From Elusimicrobiota bacterium (GTDB lineage Bacteria > Elusimicrobiota > UBA8919): a DNA stretch of 64,000 nt. The position numbers and the translations under genes were made by a program. Positions 1 to 7,746 of this stretch are shown here, piece after piece. The notes beneath the pieces were generated by a model. The model was given only the letters and a program-made list of their open reading frames with translations. It made no database searches and had not been told where the DNA came from. Positions within the stretch are counted from its first letter, which is position 1. Every line of letters begins with the position of its first letter. Where the stretch lies: positions 591,186 to 655,185 of the forward strand of contig JAQUMH010000001.1 in NCBI GenBank assembly GCA_028718185.1. The letters run 5' to 3'.

Positions 1-73
1 TCATATTCGGATTTTTAATATGCTGGTTTAGTAATTCAAGTGATTTTTCCCTGCTAATACCGTATTTTGACAT
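1..73 (-). CDS. Partial CDS: N-terminus of a probable HD-superfamily hydrolase
   Basis: Only the first 24 codons are inside the window; the gene runs off the left edge. The ATG at 73 is preceded by GGAGG at 79-83 with a 5-nt spacer, so the start is well supported. The visible peptide is MSKYGISREKSLELLNQH followed by IKNPNM. Small HDIG/HD-domain phosphohydrolases often begin in this way (R-E-x-A/S-L-x-L-L, then K-N-x-N just before the first metal-binding His), but the catalytic His and HD residues lie outside the window. The presence of a gene is fairly sure; the family is inference from a short match. It lies downstream of the flavin reductase across a repeat-rich spacer. Confidence 0.45.
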   Translation of the reverse strand, partial: MSKYGISREKSLELLNQHIKNPNM

Positions 74-93
74 TTGGACCTCCGGAAAAAAAT

Positions 94-125
94 ATTAAAA
101 GATTGAAAGATTAAAAGATTAAGGA
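94..125. repeat. Short tandem repeat, 4 x 8 bp
   Basis: Four consecutive octamers, attaaaag / attgaaag / attaaaag / attaagga, fill the spacer between the partial gene at 1-73 and the flavin reductase. This is one of many tetrameric 7- or 8-bp repeat tracts in the window. No function is visible. Confidence 0.7.
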
Positions 126-127
126 TT

Positions 128-208
128 ATCCGCCCCGCCACTATTGCTTTGGCGGGCAAGCACTATTACTTTGGCGAGATTAGACTTTTCGCATTCTGCG
201 TAAAGTCT
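128..208. repeat. Palindromic spacer element reaching into a stop codon
   Basis: Two features are visible. A tract of the form cactattRctttggcg occurs twice, and the first copy can pair as CCCGCC (134-139) with GGCGGG (151-156). A longer hairpin follows: AGACTTT (182-188), T mismatch, CGCA (190-193), loop ttc, TGCG (197-200), T mismatch, AAAGTCT (202-208). The TAG stop of the flavin reductase (207-209) overlaps the end of this hairpin. On the minus strand no U-run follows, so it is not a typical intrinsic terminator. A related 'actttggcgggcaggc' tract is found at 17461-17476. Confidence 0.6.
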
Positions 209-755
209 AAGGTTTTGAAAACCATTCACCGGTAGTTTTTGCAACCGACAATTTCATTCCAAGATTTTGTCTTCTGGCTGGAATCATATCAACTATATCA
301 AGACAACAGGTATTCAGGATTCTTTCCATAAGGAATACACACAACGGCGCACCTCCGCCACCGCCTCCGGCAACACATATACCCAATACCTGCTTGCCGC
401 TAATGCCTTTCTTGCCGAAATCATGCCTGCATGTACGGCGAAAACGGTCAAGGAATGTTTTAAGACTTTCACTCAAATCAGAAAAATAAACAGGTGTAGC
501 AATAACAACTTTATCGGCATTTTTTAAACTATCTACAATTGCTTTGAAGTCATCATCAATTATGCACTTGCCTTCAGTTTTACATATACCCCAACCGGTG
601 TCTTCACACTGGCGGCAATGTTCAATTTTTTTCTTTGTCAAAAATATCTTTTCGCATACAGCATTATTCTTACCCGCGCCTTCTAAGAAAGCGTTGACAA
701 GCGATGCTGTCTGCCCGATTTCGTTTCTACTCCCGATTAATACGACAATTTTCAT
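207..755 (-). CDS. NAD(P)H-dependent FMN reductase / iron-sulfur flavoprotein family
   Basis: This 182-residue protein has a flavodoxin-like fold. Near the N-terminus it has the FMN-phosphate loop GSRNEIGQT after a hydrophobic first strand, and it has the family motif ATPVYFSDLSESLKTFLDR. Between them is a cysteine cluster with spacing C-x2-C-x7-C-x5-C. Members of this family reduce FMN or carry an FMN plus an iron-sulfur centre; the Cys cluster favours the latter type, but its spacing is looser than in classical Isf. A frame open from a TTG at 797 exists, but the ATG at 755 begins directly at the first strand (MKIVVLIGS) and is preferred. No strong ribosome site is seen. The stop codon lies in a palindrome, so the last residues may be element-derived. 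The metallophosphoesterase lies 45 bp upstream. Confidence 0.8.
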   Translation of the reverse strand: MKIVVLIGSRNEIGQTASLVNAFLEGAGKNNAVCEKIFLTKKKIEHCRQCEDTGWGICKTEGKCIIDDDFKAIVDSLKNADKVVIATPVYFSDLSESLKTFLDRFRRTCRHDFGKKGISGKQVLGICVAGGGGGGAPLCVFLMERILNTCCLDIVDMIPARRQNLGMKLSVAKTTGEWFSKP

Positions 756-800
756 ACTTAGAACTCTACTGTTTTCCGGATTGAGGACCGTCCCCAATTA

Positions 801-1682
801 CTATATTTTTTCTGAACCTTCTAATATTTCTCTTTTAATTTTCAATACTCCATCCTTTTCATTCTTAACACTCCATTTCACTAAAGTGATTTCTCCGTTC
901 TCTATTTCCAAACCGGTTATGCAGCGAGGATGGACACAGCTGCCGGAATTAAAATATTGAACTTTATCTTTGTGCGGAAACCTTGGTCTATGCGTGTGTC
1001 CCGTAATAATTGTCTGGTTATTATCTTTGGACCATTTTATCAGACTTTTTTCTACTCTCAGACATTTTCTAAATACTTTCGCGGGACTCGTAGGGTCCTT
1101 AAAACCAAACAATTGAAGGTTCCGCCAAATATACCTGACAAAAAACCTACCTACCTTCCACAAATAATCGTTAATCAAGTCACCTTGATGGCCATGAACA
1201 AGAAACAATTTTTTTCCTGTTTTAGAATGCTGTAAAACCAGCATTTCACGGACAATAATACCGTCAAATAATGGCTTATATGATTCCTCGCGTTTGTCAA
1301 AATATCCAAAAAGCGTTTTTTCGGTTTTTGAGGGGCACTGCCGTTCCTTGTCGTGATTGCCGAATATAAGGTAAAGCCTTTTTTGTTCGTGAAAATTTTT
1401 CATCAGCCAAAATATATGGCTGTATGCCTGTCTTATATCGGCAAATTTTTTATTTTCAAAAAGTTCGTCACCATCGCCAAGTTCTATATATGTAAAACCA
1501 TTTGAATAATAATGGTCCAGTGCATGAAAAAACGTGTTTTGGTTGTCCGCAAAGTTATCAGTCCAACCGCCGTCGCCGCGGTGACAGTCGCTGAATATAA
1601 TAAACTTTGAAGAATCATCAAACATTACCGGTTCAGCAGAAGCCGCCCTGAACAGATTTGTCAGACATTTTTGCATAAACAT
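801..1682 (-). CDS. Calcineurin-like metallophosphoesterase
   Basis: The 293-residue protein carries the full set of metallophosphoesterase metal-binding motifs in order: SDCHRGD (residues 31-37, the D-x-H motif), GDGDE (69-73), GNHD (108-111), a VHGHQGD block (162-168) and GHTH (228-231). It is a soluble two-metal hydrolase. The layout resembles UDP-2,3-diacylglucosamine hydrolase-type and related bacterial phosphoesterases, but the substrate cannot be read from the sequence. There is no signal peptide. The start may be M1 or M3. The stop of the patatin gene lies 2 bp upstream, so the two are almost certainly cotranscribed; a lipid-related substrate would fit that neighbour but is inference. 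Confidence 0.85.
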   Translation of the reverse strand: MFMQKCLTNLFRAASAEPVMFDDSSKFIIFSDCHRGDGGWTDNFADNQNTFFHALDHYYSNGFTYIELGDGDELFENKKFADIRQAYSHIFWLMKNFHEQKRLYLIFGNHDKERQCPSKTEKTLFGYFDKREESYKPLFDGIIVREMLVLQHSKTGKKLFLVHGHQGDLINDYLWKVGRFFVRYIWRNLQLFGFKDPTSPAKVFRKCLRVEKSLIKWSKDNNQTIITGHTHRPRFPHKDKVQYFNSGSCVHPRCITGLEIENGEITLVKWSVKNEKDGVLKIKREILEGSEKI

Positions 1683-1684
1683 AA

Positions 1685-2539
1685 TTAACCTACCACTTCC
1701 TTTGCTCTTTCATAACCATGCTGTATACCATCCAGAATGGCTTTATGTTCAAACTGGAGTTCATCAATAAAATGTCTTGACGGGTCAATAATTTTACATT
1801 CTATATGGCGGTACTTATTTTTATAATAGTCGCTTTTTCCCCGCAATTCGTTTTTGAACTTTAATACATTGACGTCGTTTAACATCGTTTCATTTTTCAT
1901 TATGTCGTCTATTGCTCTTAATATCACTGAAGTTATACTTTTGTATTTTTTGTTTTCAGCAGTTAAATTCAGGGGCATGCAGGGCACGACATAAATGGTG
2001 TCGGCACCTTCCTGGATAGCTTTTTTCAAAGGAACAATATCACGGACACCGCCATCTACCAATTGATACTCACCGGATTTTATAGGAGGAAATATTATCG
2101 GAATAGTGCAGGAAGCGAGTATCTTGTCGATATCTATAGTGTTTCTATCCCAATATTCCAATTTAGCTGTTTGCATATTTACCGTACCGACAAAAATGCT
2201 TGTTGTAGAGTTTTTTATTTTCTCTTTATCAAAATATTTCTCAAGAATTTTTCTAAGACCTTTAAGTTCCAGTAACCCGTTGGAATAACCAAACACCAAC
2301 CCTAATATCCTGTAAATACTGGTAGAACAAATATCGCTTCTTTTCGTTACAGATTTCCACAAATCGTTCAATACCTCAAGGTCATGCTGGGCAACACAAA
2401 ACGATTGCAGACTTCCGGTAGAAATACCGAAAACCATATCCGGAATTATTTTTTTTTCACCCATTAAATAATTCAATACGCCGACCTGAAACGAACCTTT
2501 AGCCGCACCGCCACTCAATACAAAAGCTACCTTACCCAC
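1685..2539 (-). CDS. Patatin-like phospholipase
   Basis: The 284-residue protein has the patatin Ser-Asp dyad signature: an oxyanion loop GGAAKG (residues 10-15), the nucleophile elbow GISTG (38-42, Ser40), and the DGG motif (162-164, Asp162). Patatins hydrolyse acyl esters of phospholipids or related lipids, in bacteria often in the cytoplasm or as secreted toxins. No signal peptide or membrane segment is visible, so a cytoplasmic lipid hydrolase is likely. It lies between the membrane adenylate cyclase (22 bp upstream) and the metallophosphoesterase (2 bp downstream) and is probably in one transcription unit with them. Confidence 0.88.
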   Translation of the reverse strand: MGKVAFVLSGGAAKGSFQVGVLNYLMGEKKIIPDMVFGISTGSLQSFCVAQHDLEVLNDLWKSVTKRSDICSTSIYRILGLVFGYSNGLLELKGLRKILEKYFDKEKIKNSTTSIFVGTVNMQTAKLEYWDRNTIDIDKILASCTIPIIFPPIKSGEYQLVDGGVRDIVPLKKAIQEGADTIYVVPCMPLNLTAENKKYKSITSVILRAIDDIMKNETMLNDVNVLKFKNELRGKSDYYKNKYRHIECKIIDPSRHFIDELQFEHKAILDGIQHGYERAKEVVG

Positions 2540-2561
2540 AATTAACGCCCCCTTTATTACT

Positions 2562-3866
2562 TTATACTTTTACAACATATGCTTTTACCGGCTTATTTTT
2601 CCCTTTTATTTTAAAATGTGTTTCCGATTCTATAATATCTTTAATCGCTTCACAATACGTGTGTTCACCTATTATAATCGGTTTGTTTATTTCTCTTGTC
2701 ATTCTTTCCAGACGTGATGCTATATTTACTACATCTCCCAACGCTGTATATTCCATTCTTTTTTGAGTTCCGATATTTCCAAGCACAACCTCGCCGGAGT
2801 TTATACCTATTCCCAACTCCATCTTCCAGTTAAAACCAATATCTTCTACCGGATTTTTGAAACCGGATACAGATTTGCACAATTCTATTGCACACCTTAC
2901 TGCATTTTCCCTGTGTTTTTTATCGGCAATCGGGGCACCGAACTCTACCATTATCGCGTCACCGATAAATTTATCTATAATCCCGTTATACGAACTGATT
3001 TTTTCTATTGCAAGAGAGAAAAAACTGTTTAATACCGTTATCAGTATTTTCGGGTCAGTTTTTTCAGCCATATCTGTAAAATTTTTAATATCAACAAACA
3101 TTATAGTGGCAGTTCTTTTCTCGCCGTCAACAGGTATTTTTTTCTGCAATATTTTATCCACAATCTCATCCGAAACATATCTTCCGAAAGTATCCTTTAT
3201 GTATTCCTTTTCCTTTCTATCCATCAACCCTTTAATAAAAAGTTTATCAAAGTTTTTAGCTATCGCGTAACCGAGATAACCGCAAAGCACCAGCATCGCC
3301 ACTTTTATCATTTCATTTACTATATCGTTACTAGTACCATAACCTGCCGGTAAAATCCCGTTATTATAAAAATTGTTTCCGGTAAACATAATAATTACTA
3401 TGACAAAATATTCAAACCCGGCTAGTAAACCCGTATATATTGCATTTACAGGATCGTGCCTCCTTATTGAATAAAGTATTATAGGCATGTATACCGCAAA
3501 CGAACTGCTAATCATAATAGACATGATTGAATTATGAGGGTCATACCTGCTGAAGTAAACTGATAAGGAAACGAGGGTTATGTCAACGGTGGAAGATATA
3601 TAACCGGCAAACCTGACATGTTTTTCAATCCCGAACAGGACCAGGAGAACAACAGAATAAACTGCAGCTACCAAAGTAATAAAAAGATTTACTTTGTCGG
3701 ATAAATTAAATGATTTATTCGCTATCCCCATTAGCAGCACAAGAACAGCAATTAAAATGGAAAGGATAAGCCTGAAATACGCTATATCTTTTTCACCTTT
3801 AATAATGTTCGGGTAGATTAGGTTATAGAGTTCTGAATCTTTCTGGTAAGACAGGTTATCTAACAT
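2562..3866 (-). CDS. Membrane-bound class III adenylate cyclase
   Basis: The 434-residue protein has about six hydrophobic segments (roughly residues 30-48, 58-80, 88-105, 113-135, 145-163, 184-205) followed by a class III nucleotide cyclase domain (about 250-430). Metal-binding aspartates are Asp259 (FVDI) and Asp303 (FIGDAIM). Lys299 and Thr374 (EYTALGD) occupy the purine-specifying positions, and Asn381 with Arg385 (NIASR) the transition-state positions. Lys plus Thr is the pattern of class IIIb adenylate cyclases, the group that includes bicarbonate-responsive cyanobacterial enzymes. All catalytic residues are present, so it should make cAMP as a homodimer. The membrane domain presumably senses a signal; no known ligand-binding motif is visible. 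No cAMP receptor gene lies in the window. Confidence 0.9.
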   Translation of the reverse strand: MLDNLSYQKDSELYNLIYPNIIKGEKDIAYFRLILSILIAVLVLLMGIANKSFNLSDKVNLFITLVAAVYSVVLLVLFGIEKHVRFAGYISSTVDITLVSLSVYFSRYDPHNSIMSIMISSSFAVYMPIILYSIRRHDPVNAIYTGLLAGFEYFVIVIIMFTGNNFYNNGILPAGYGTSNDIVNEMIKVAMLVLCGYLGYAIAKNFDKLFIKGLMDRKEKEYIKDTFGRYVSDEIVDKILQKKIPVDGEKRTATIMFVDIKNFTDMAEKTDPKILITVLNSFFSLAIEKISSYNGIIDKFIGDAIMVEFGAPIADKKHRENAVRCAIELCKSVSGFKNPVEDIGFNWKMELGIGINSGEVVLGNIGTQKRMEYTALGDVVNIASRLERMTREINKPIIIGEHTYCEAIKDIIESETHFKIKGKNKPVKAYVVKV

Positions 3867-3900
3867 TTAAATTTGTTGCCATCTACGATTTCATATGGTT

Positions 3901-4557
3901 TTACGGTCTTATTTGTTTAAAAAGTCTGAGGAACTCGATTGTTGGTGTAAGTTTAGGATTTAGTTCTGTCGCCTTTGCAAAATCCTCCATCGCATTTTGA
4001 TGCTCACGCAAGTCGACATATGCGTTCCCGCGGTTATAATACGCCACCGCATATTTAGAATCTAATTCTATAGCCTTAGTGTAATCTTTTATTGCATTCC
4101 GGTAGTCATGCAAACCGGAATAAACAATCCCGCGATAATAATATGCAAGCATATATTTAGAATCTAAATCTATAACCTTGTTAAAATCTTCTATCGCATT
4201 CTGGTTGTTATTCAAACCGGCATAAGCAATCCCGCGGTTATAATACGCCGGTATATATTTTAGATTTAGTTCTGCCACCCTGTTAAAATCACTTATTGCA
4301 TTCTGGTAGTCCTGCAGGACGGCATAAGCAAGCCCGCGATTATAATACGCCATCAGGTTCTTTTGGTCTAATTCTATTGCCTTGGTAAAATTTTTTATAG
4401 CATTTTTGTACTCGCTCAAATATATATACGCAAGCCCGCGGTCAATATGCGTGTTTGCATCCCCGGTATCTAATTTAGTGGTACAACTTGTGCAAAGACA
4501 TAATGTCAAGATTAATAAAACGCTTTTGAATAATAAATACCTTTTGGTTTTATTCAT
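3901..4557 (-). CDS. Secreted TPR-repeat protein, possible lipoprotein
   Basis: This 218-residue protein has an N-terminal hydrophobic stretch ending CTSC, a weak lipobox, followed by about five 34-residue tetratricopeptide repeats of the type AYYNRGxAYxxLxxYxNAIxDFxKAIELD. The ATG at 4557 is chosen because GGGAGAA lies just upstream; an ATG 12 bp earlier overlaps that site and lacks its own. TPR arrays bind other proteins, so a periplasmic or membrane-attached scaffold is likely. The repeats are also conserved as DNA: the hexamer cccgcg recurs at 4027, 4129, 4231, 4333 and 4435, exactly 102 bp apart, which points to recent internal duplication or gene conversion. It has its own promoter (4603-4631), divergent from the XRE-cupin gene. 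Confidence 0.85.
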   Translation of the reverse strand: MNKTKRYLLFKSVLLILTLCLCTSCTTKLDTGDANTHIDRGLAYIYLSEYKNAIKNFTKAIELDQKNLMAYYNRGLAYAVLQDYQNAISDFNRVAELNLKYIPAYYNRGIAYAGLNNNQNAIEDFNKVIDLDSKYMLAYYYRGIVYSGLHDYRNAIKDYTKAIELDSKYAVAYYNRGNAYVDLREHQNAMEDFAKATELNPKLTPTIEFLRLFKQIRP

Positions 4558-4602
4558 AACTTCTCCCATTACAATAATATATCCGCCGTCTTCTACTGCT
4601 AC

Positions 4603-4631
4603 ATTTTAAATATTCTTGAGGTCAATGTCAA
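4603..4631 (-). promoter_or_regulatory. Sigma-70-type promoter of the TPR gene
   Basis: On the minus strand TTGACA (4631-4626), a 17-bp spacer, and TAAAAT (4608-4603) form a near-consensus promoter about 46 bp before the start codon at 4557. It stands back to back with the plus-strand promoter at 4650-4678, so the -35 boxes are only about 18 bp apart and a regulator bound between them could affect both genes. Confidence 0.75.
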
Positions 4632-4649
4632 GTATTCAGTAAATAGCTA

Positions 4650-4678
4650 TTGACAAAAATAAGATTGTATGATATATT
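4650..4678 (+). promoter_or_regulatory. Sigma-70-type promoter of the XRE-cupin / OCD / MttB operon
   Basis: TTGACA (4650-4655), a 17-bp spacer and TATATT (4673-4678) make a strong promoter. Transcription would start near 4685, giving a leader of under 20 nt that just contains the ribosome site AAGGTGA (4688-4694) before the ATG at 4703. Autoregulation by the XRE protein would be usual for this gene arrangement, but no operator repeat is obvious. Confidence 0.8.
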
Positions 4679-4702
4679 ATATTCAACAAGGTGATATACA
4701 TT

Positions 4703-5278
4703 ATGCAACATATTAAAGGCAGTGATTATTCTGAAGATGTCGGTTATCTTCTAAAAAAGCAGAGAACAAAAAATAATTTAAGTATCCGGAGTTTAGCCGT
4801 GAAAGCAGGTGTTTCTCCTGCAATTATATCCCGTATTGAACAGGGACACACGTCGCCGTCATTTATCACTTTAAAAAAAATACTGGACCCGCTTAAATTA
4901 AACTTCGCCGCTTTTTTCTCAATGGAGAAATCTGAAACAGATAACCCGGTCATAAAAAAGAAAAATATGAAAAAAATCCATGGAATCGGCAAAAACATGG
5001 AAATGGTTTTAATAAGCAGCGAAAAACCGGGTAAAATCCAGATGTTTATTGAAAAATATTACCCCGGCGGAAACTCCGGCGACGAAATGCTGATTCATGA
5101 TTCGACAGAAACAGGAATATGCATTAAAGGTAAACTTAAACTCGAGCTTGCCGGAAAAACTTACTTTATATCAGAAGGCGACGGCTGGCTGTTTGATTCG
5201 AAATTGCCCCATAAATTTTCTAACCCGGGAAATAAAAAAGCGATATTAATTTCGTCAAACACACCGCCGGTATTTTAA
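4703..5278 (+). CDS. XRE-family transcriptional regulator with cupin domain
   Basis: The 191-residue protein has an N-terminal helix-turn-helix of the Xre/Cro type (about residues 12-66: LLKKQRTKNNLSIRSLAVKAG, then SPAIISRIEQG) and a C-terminal single-domain cupin (about 110-190) containing YYPGGNSGDE and the GDGWLFDSKLPHKF segment. This architecture is common in regulators of amino-acid, polyamine and methylamine metabolism, where the cupin binds the inducer. The ATG at 4703 is preferred over the in-frame GTG at 4691 because AAGGTGA lies 8 bp before it. It is the first gene of a plus-strand operon and probably controls the two downstream enzymes; that role is inference from position. Confidence 0.88.
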   Translation: MQHIKGSDYSEDVGYLLKKQRTKNNLSIRSLAVKAGVSPAIISRIEQGHTSPSFITLKKILDPLKLNFAAFFSMEKSETDNPVIKKKNMKKIHGIGKNMEMVLISSEKPGKIQMFIEKYYPGGNSGDEMLIHDSTETGICIKGKLKLELAGKTYFISEGDGWLFDSKLPHKFSNPGNKKAILISSNTPPVF

Positions 5279-5300
5279 TATAATAAAGGAGGCACTATCA

Positions 5301-6278
5301 ATGAAAAAAAATATAAAAGTAGAATTTTTATATTTGAACAGGGAAGACGTTCTTAGTCTCGGTTTGTCAATGAAAGAAGTTATAACTGAAGTAGAAAAGG
5401 GGCTCGTTGAGCATGGAAAGAAAAAGGTAGAAATGCCCCCCAAGCCGGGAATTCATACTTTTCCCGACGCTTTTATCCACGCAATGCCTATTTATATTCC
5501 AAAATATAAAGCTGCAGGGATGAAATGGGTCAGCGGTTATCCCCAGGCAAGAAAATATGGATTGCCGTATATAATGGGAATACTTGTCCTTAATGACGCG
5601 GGAACGGGTGCGCCATACGCTATTATGGAATGCGGTTTTGAAACAGCGATGAGGACAGGAGCAGTTACAGGCATAGCGGCAAAATACCTGGCAAAAAAGA
5701 ATTCACAGGTTGTCGGCATTTGCGGGCTGGGAGAACAAGCCATATACCAACTTTTAGCGTTAAAAGAAACTGTTAATTTTAAAATAATTAAAGCATATGA
5801 CATATTTGACTCAGCCAAAAATAAGTTCGTTGAAAAGATGAGTAAAAATTATAATTTAAATATTGTAGCCGCTAAAACGGCAGAAGACGCGGTCGCGGGC
5901 TCGGATATTGTTATTACAGCATGTTCTGAAAACGTTAAACCATTTGTTAAAAAGGAATGGCTTAAGGAAGGAGTTTTAGGACTGCCCATAGAGTTGAATC
6001 TCGCCTGGACAGACGAGGCGATATTCTCTGTAGACAAAATTATTCTTGACGATTGGAAACAATTTTCTGAACATGTAAAAAGAACCGGGAGAAAAATACC
6101 CGGCATGTATTCAGAATTAGGGGAAATTATTGCAGGAATTAAACCAGGAAGAAAAAATGACAAAGAGAAAATATGGAATTCAAATTACGGATTATCCGTA
6201 CACGACGCAATGGTAGGAAAATTAATTTATAAAAAAGCCATAAATAAAGGTATAGGAAAAAAACTCAGGTTATTGTGA
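5301..6278 (+). CDS. Ornithine cyclodeaminase / mu-crystallin family protein
   Basis: The 325-residue protein matches the OCD/mu-crystallin family. It has the conserved lysine in GMKWVSGYP (Lys75), the AMRTGA motif (Arg118) and a Rossmann loop GLGEQA (142-147) for NAD(P). Family members include ornithine cyclodeaminase, alanine dehydrogenase and imine (ketimine) reductases. At the place where ornithine cyclodeaminases have the catalytic Asp (G-A-D-A-P-G-K) this protein reads IELNLAWTDEAI, so that Asp appears absent and true ornithine cyclodeaminase activity is doubtful. An aGGAGGc ribosome site lies 6-8 bp before the ATG. It sits 22 bp after the XRE-cupin gene and 10 bp before the MttB homologue, so the three form one operon, possibly for a methylated amine or amino-acid betaine. 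Confidence 0.85.
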   Translation: MKKNIKVEFLYLNREDVLSLGLSMKEVITEVEKGLVEHGKKKVEMPPKPGIHTFPDAFIHAMPIYIPKYKAAGMKWVSGYPQARKYGLPYIMGILVLNDAGTGAPYAIMECGFETAMRTGAVTGIAAKYLAKKNSQVVGICGLGEQAIYQLLALKETVNFKIIKAYDIFDSAKNKFVEKMSKNYNLNIVAAKTAEDAVAGSDIVITACSENVKPFVKKEWLKEGVLGLPIELNLAWTDEAIFSVDKIILDDWKQFSEHVKRTGRKIPGMYSELGEIIAGIKPGRKNDKEKIWNSNYGLSVHDAMVGKLIYKKAINKGIGKKLRLL

Positions 6279-6288
6279 GGGATAAAAT

Positions 6289-7737
6289 ATGATAAAACCA
6301 ATTAATAGTCTACCGCAATTTTCTCTGTTGTCAGAAGACGAAATTAAAAAACTTCATTTAGCTGCACTTGAAGTTTTACAACGGGTAGGAGTTGTGTTCC
6401 AGCATGAAAAAGCGCTTGATATTCTCAGTTCAATCGGCTGCAAAATTGAAAAGAAGAACATCGTAAAGATTCCCGCGCATCTTGTAGAAGAATCTATAAG
6501 AAACAGCCCCCCTTCCGTTCATATTTATGACAGGAAAGGACTGTTAAAGATGAAACTTGAAGATAAAAATGTATATTTTGGAGCAGGTCTTACATGTCCA
6601 AATTTAATTGAAATAGACGGTACCCGTAAACCTTATACTTCTATAGAATGTGAAAAAAACTCAAGAATAGCAGATGCTCTTGAAAATATTGATTTTACTA
6701 TGGCAATGGCTCATATCAGCGATGTCCCGAATGAAGTCAGAGATGTACATGAAATATATTGCGTTCTAAAAAACTCAGTTAAACCAATTATCATCACTTC
6801 ACATGACCACAAAAGTTTAGAAACAATTGTTGATATTTGTAGTATAATATCGTCTTCAAAAGAAAATTTTCTAACCAAACCTTATTTAATATATTACACG
6901 GAACCGGTCTCTCCTTTACAACATACTACCCATTCATTGGAAAAACTTTTCAAAGCAGTTGATTATGGTTTACCCATACTTAATACTCCTGCTCCAATGG
7001 CCGGCGGAACTGCTCCTATAACTTTAACCGGTACTTTATTAAGCGGTCTTGCAGAGTTACTTAGCGGACTTGTATTAATTCAAAATTACAAGAAAGGTAC
7101 ACCTGTTATTTTTGGAGGCGTGTTCACTACTTTAGATATGCGTGACATGATTTTCACTTATGGTTCTCCCGAATTACAATTAATGAATACCGCAATTGCA
7201 CAAATTGCCAGACATTACCGGATACCGTCTTTTGGAACTGCCGGTGTTACTGATGCTCATGAAGTTGATGAACAGGCATCTTTTGAATGCGCGTCATCAA
7301 TAATTTTTAACATTCTTTCGGGTTCAAACCTTGTCCATGATGTCGGATGGATAAGTTCCGCTTCAGGCACTTCAAATGAATTGCTTGTTTTCTGTAACGA
7401 GATTATAGATTATGCCAGACATTACATGTCAGGTATAAATACTAACAATTTGGAAAAAAGTATTAATGAACTTATGGAAGTAGGTCCCGGGGGTAAGTTT
7501 ATAGACAGAGAATTAACATTTGAACTTTTTAAAAGCGAAATATGGTACCCAAAGCTAATGTCAAGAAATCCATACGAAAAGTGGAAAAGTACCGGTAAAA
7601 CTTCTTTTAAAACGCGGTTAAAAAATGAAACAAATAAGATTATTCAGGAACATCAACCAATTGTAATAGAAAACGATAAAAAACTCGAGATTGAAAATCT
7701 TATTAAATTATACGACAACCAACGCATGAAACAATAA
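6289..7737 (+). CDS. Trimethylamine methyltransferase (MttB) superfamily protein, non-pyrrolysine
   Basis: This 482-residue protein belongs to the MttB/MtgB superfamily: it has the N-terminal LSEDEIKKLHLAALEVLQRVGV segment (listed here in part), PAPMAGGTAPITLTGTLL, GSPELQLMN and a VTDAHEVDEQASFE block typical of the TIM-barrel methyltransferases. There is no in-frame TAG, so it lacks the pyrrolysine of true trimethylamine methyltransferase and falls with the non-Pyl branch, known members of which demethylate glycine betaine, proline betaine or carnitine and pass the methyl group to a corrinoid protein. No corrinoid protein or reactivase is encoded nearby, so a partner must lie elsewhere or the reaction differs. 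The gene ends 9 bp from the convergent acetyltransferase at 7747. Confidence 0.85.
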   Translation: MIKPINSLPQFSLLSEDEIKKLHLAALEVLQRVGVVFQHEKALDILSSIGCKIEKKNIVKIPAHLVEESIRNSPPSVHIYDRKGLLKMKLEDKNVYFGAGLTCPNLIEIDGTRKPYTSIECEKNSRIADALENIDFTMAMAHISDVPNEVRDVHEIYCVLKNSVKPIIITSHDHKSLETIVDICSIISSSKENFLTKPYLIYYTEPVSPLQHTTHSLEKLFKAVDYGLPILNTPAPMAGGTAPITLTGTLLSGLAELLSGLVLIQNYKKGTPVIFGGVFTTLDMRDMIFTYGSPELQLMNTAIAQIARHYRIPSFGTAGVTDAHEVDEQASFECASSIIFNILSGSNLVHDVGWISSASGTSNELLVFCNEIIDYARHYMSGINTNNLEKSINELMEVGPGGKFIDRELTFELFKSEIWYPKLMSRNPYEKWKSTGKTSFKTRLKNETNKIIQEHQPIVIENDKKLEIENLIKLYDNQRMKQ

Positions 7738-7746
7738 AATACGTTT

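Noticed and set aside
5301-6278. Assignment as ornithine cyclodeaminase proper
   Set aside because: The catalytic Asp motif is not found; only the family name is used.
6289-7737. Pyrrolysine-containing trimethylamine methyltransferase
   Set aside because: The gene has no in-frame TAG, and no pylS/pylT genes are in the window, so only the superfamily call is kept.
7738-7746. A bidirectional terminator between the convergent genes
   Set aside because: Only 9 bp separate the stop codons, and no stem-loop is found there.
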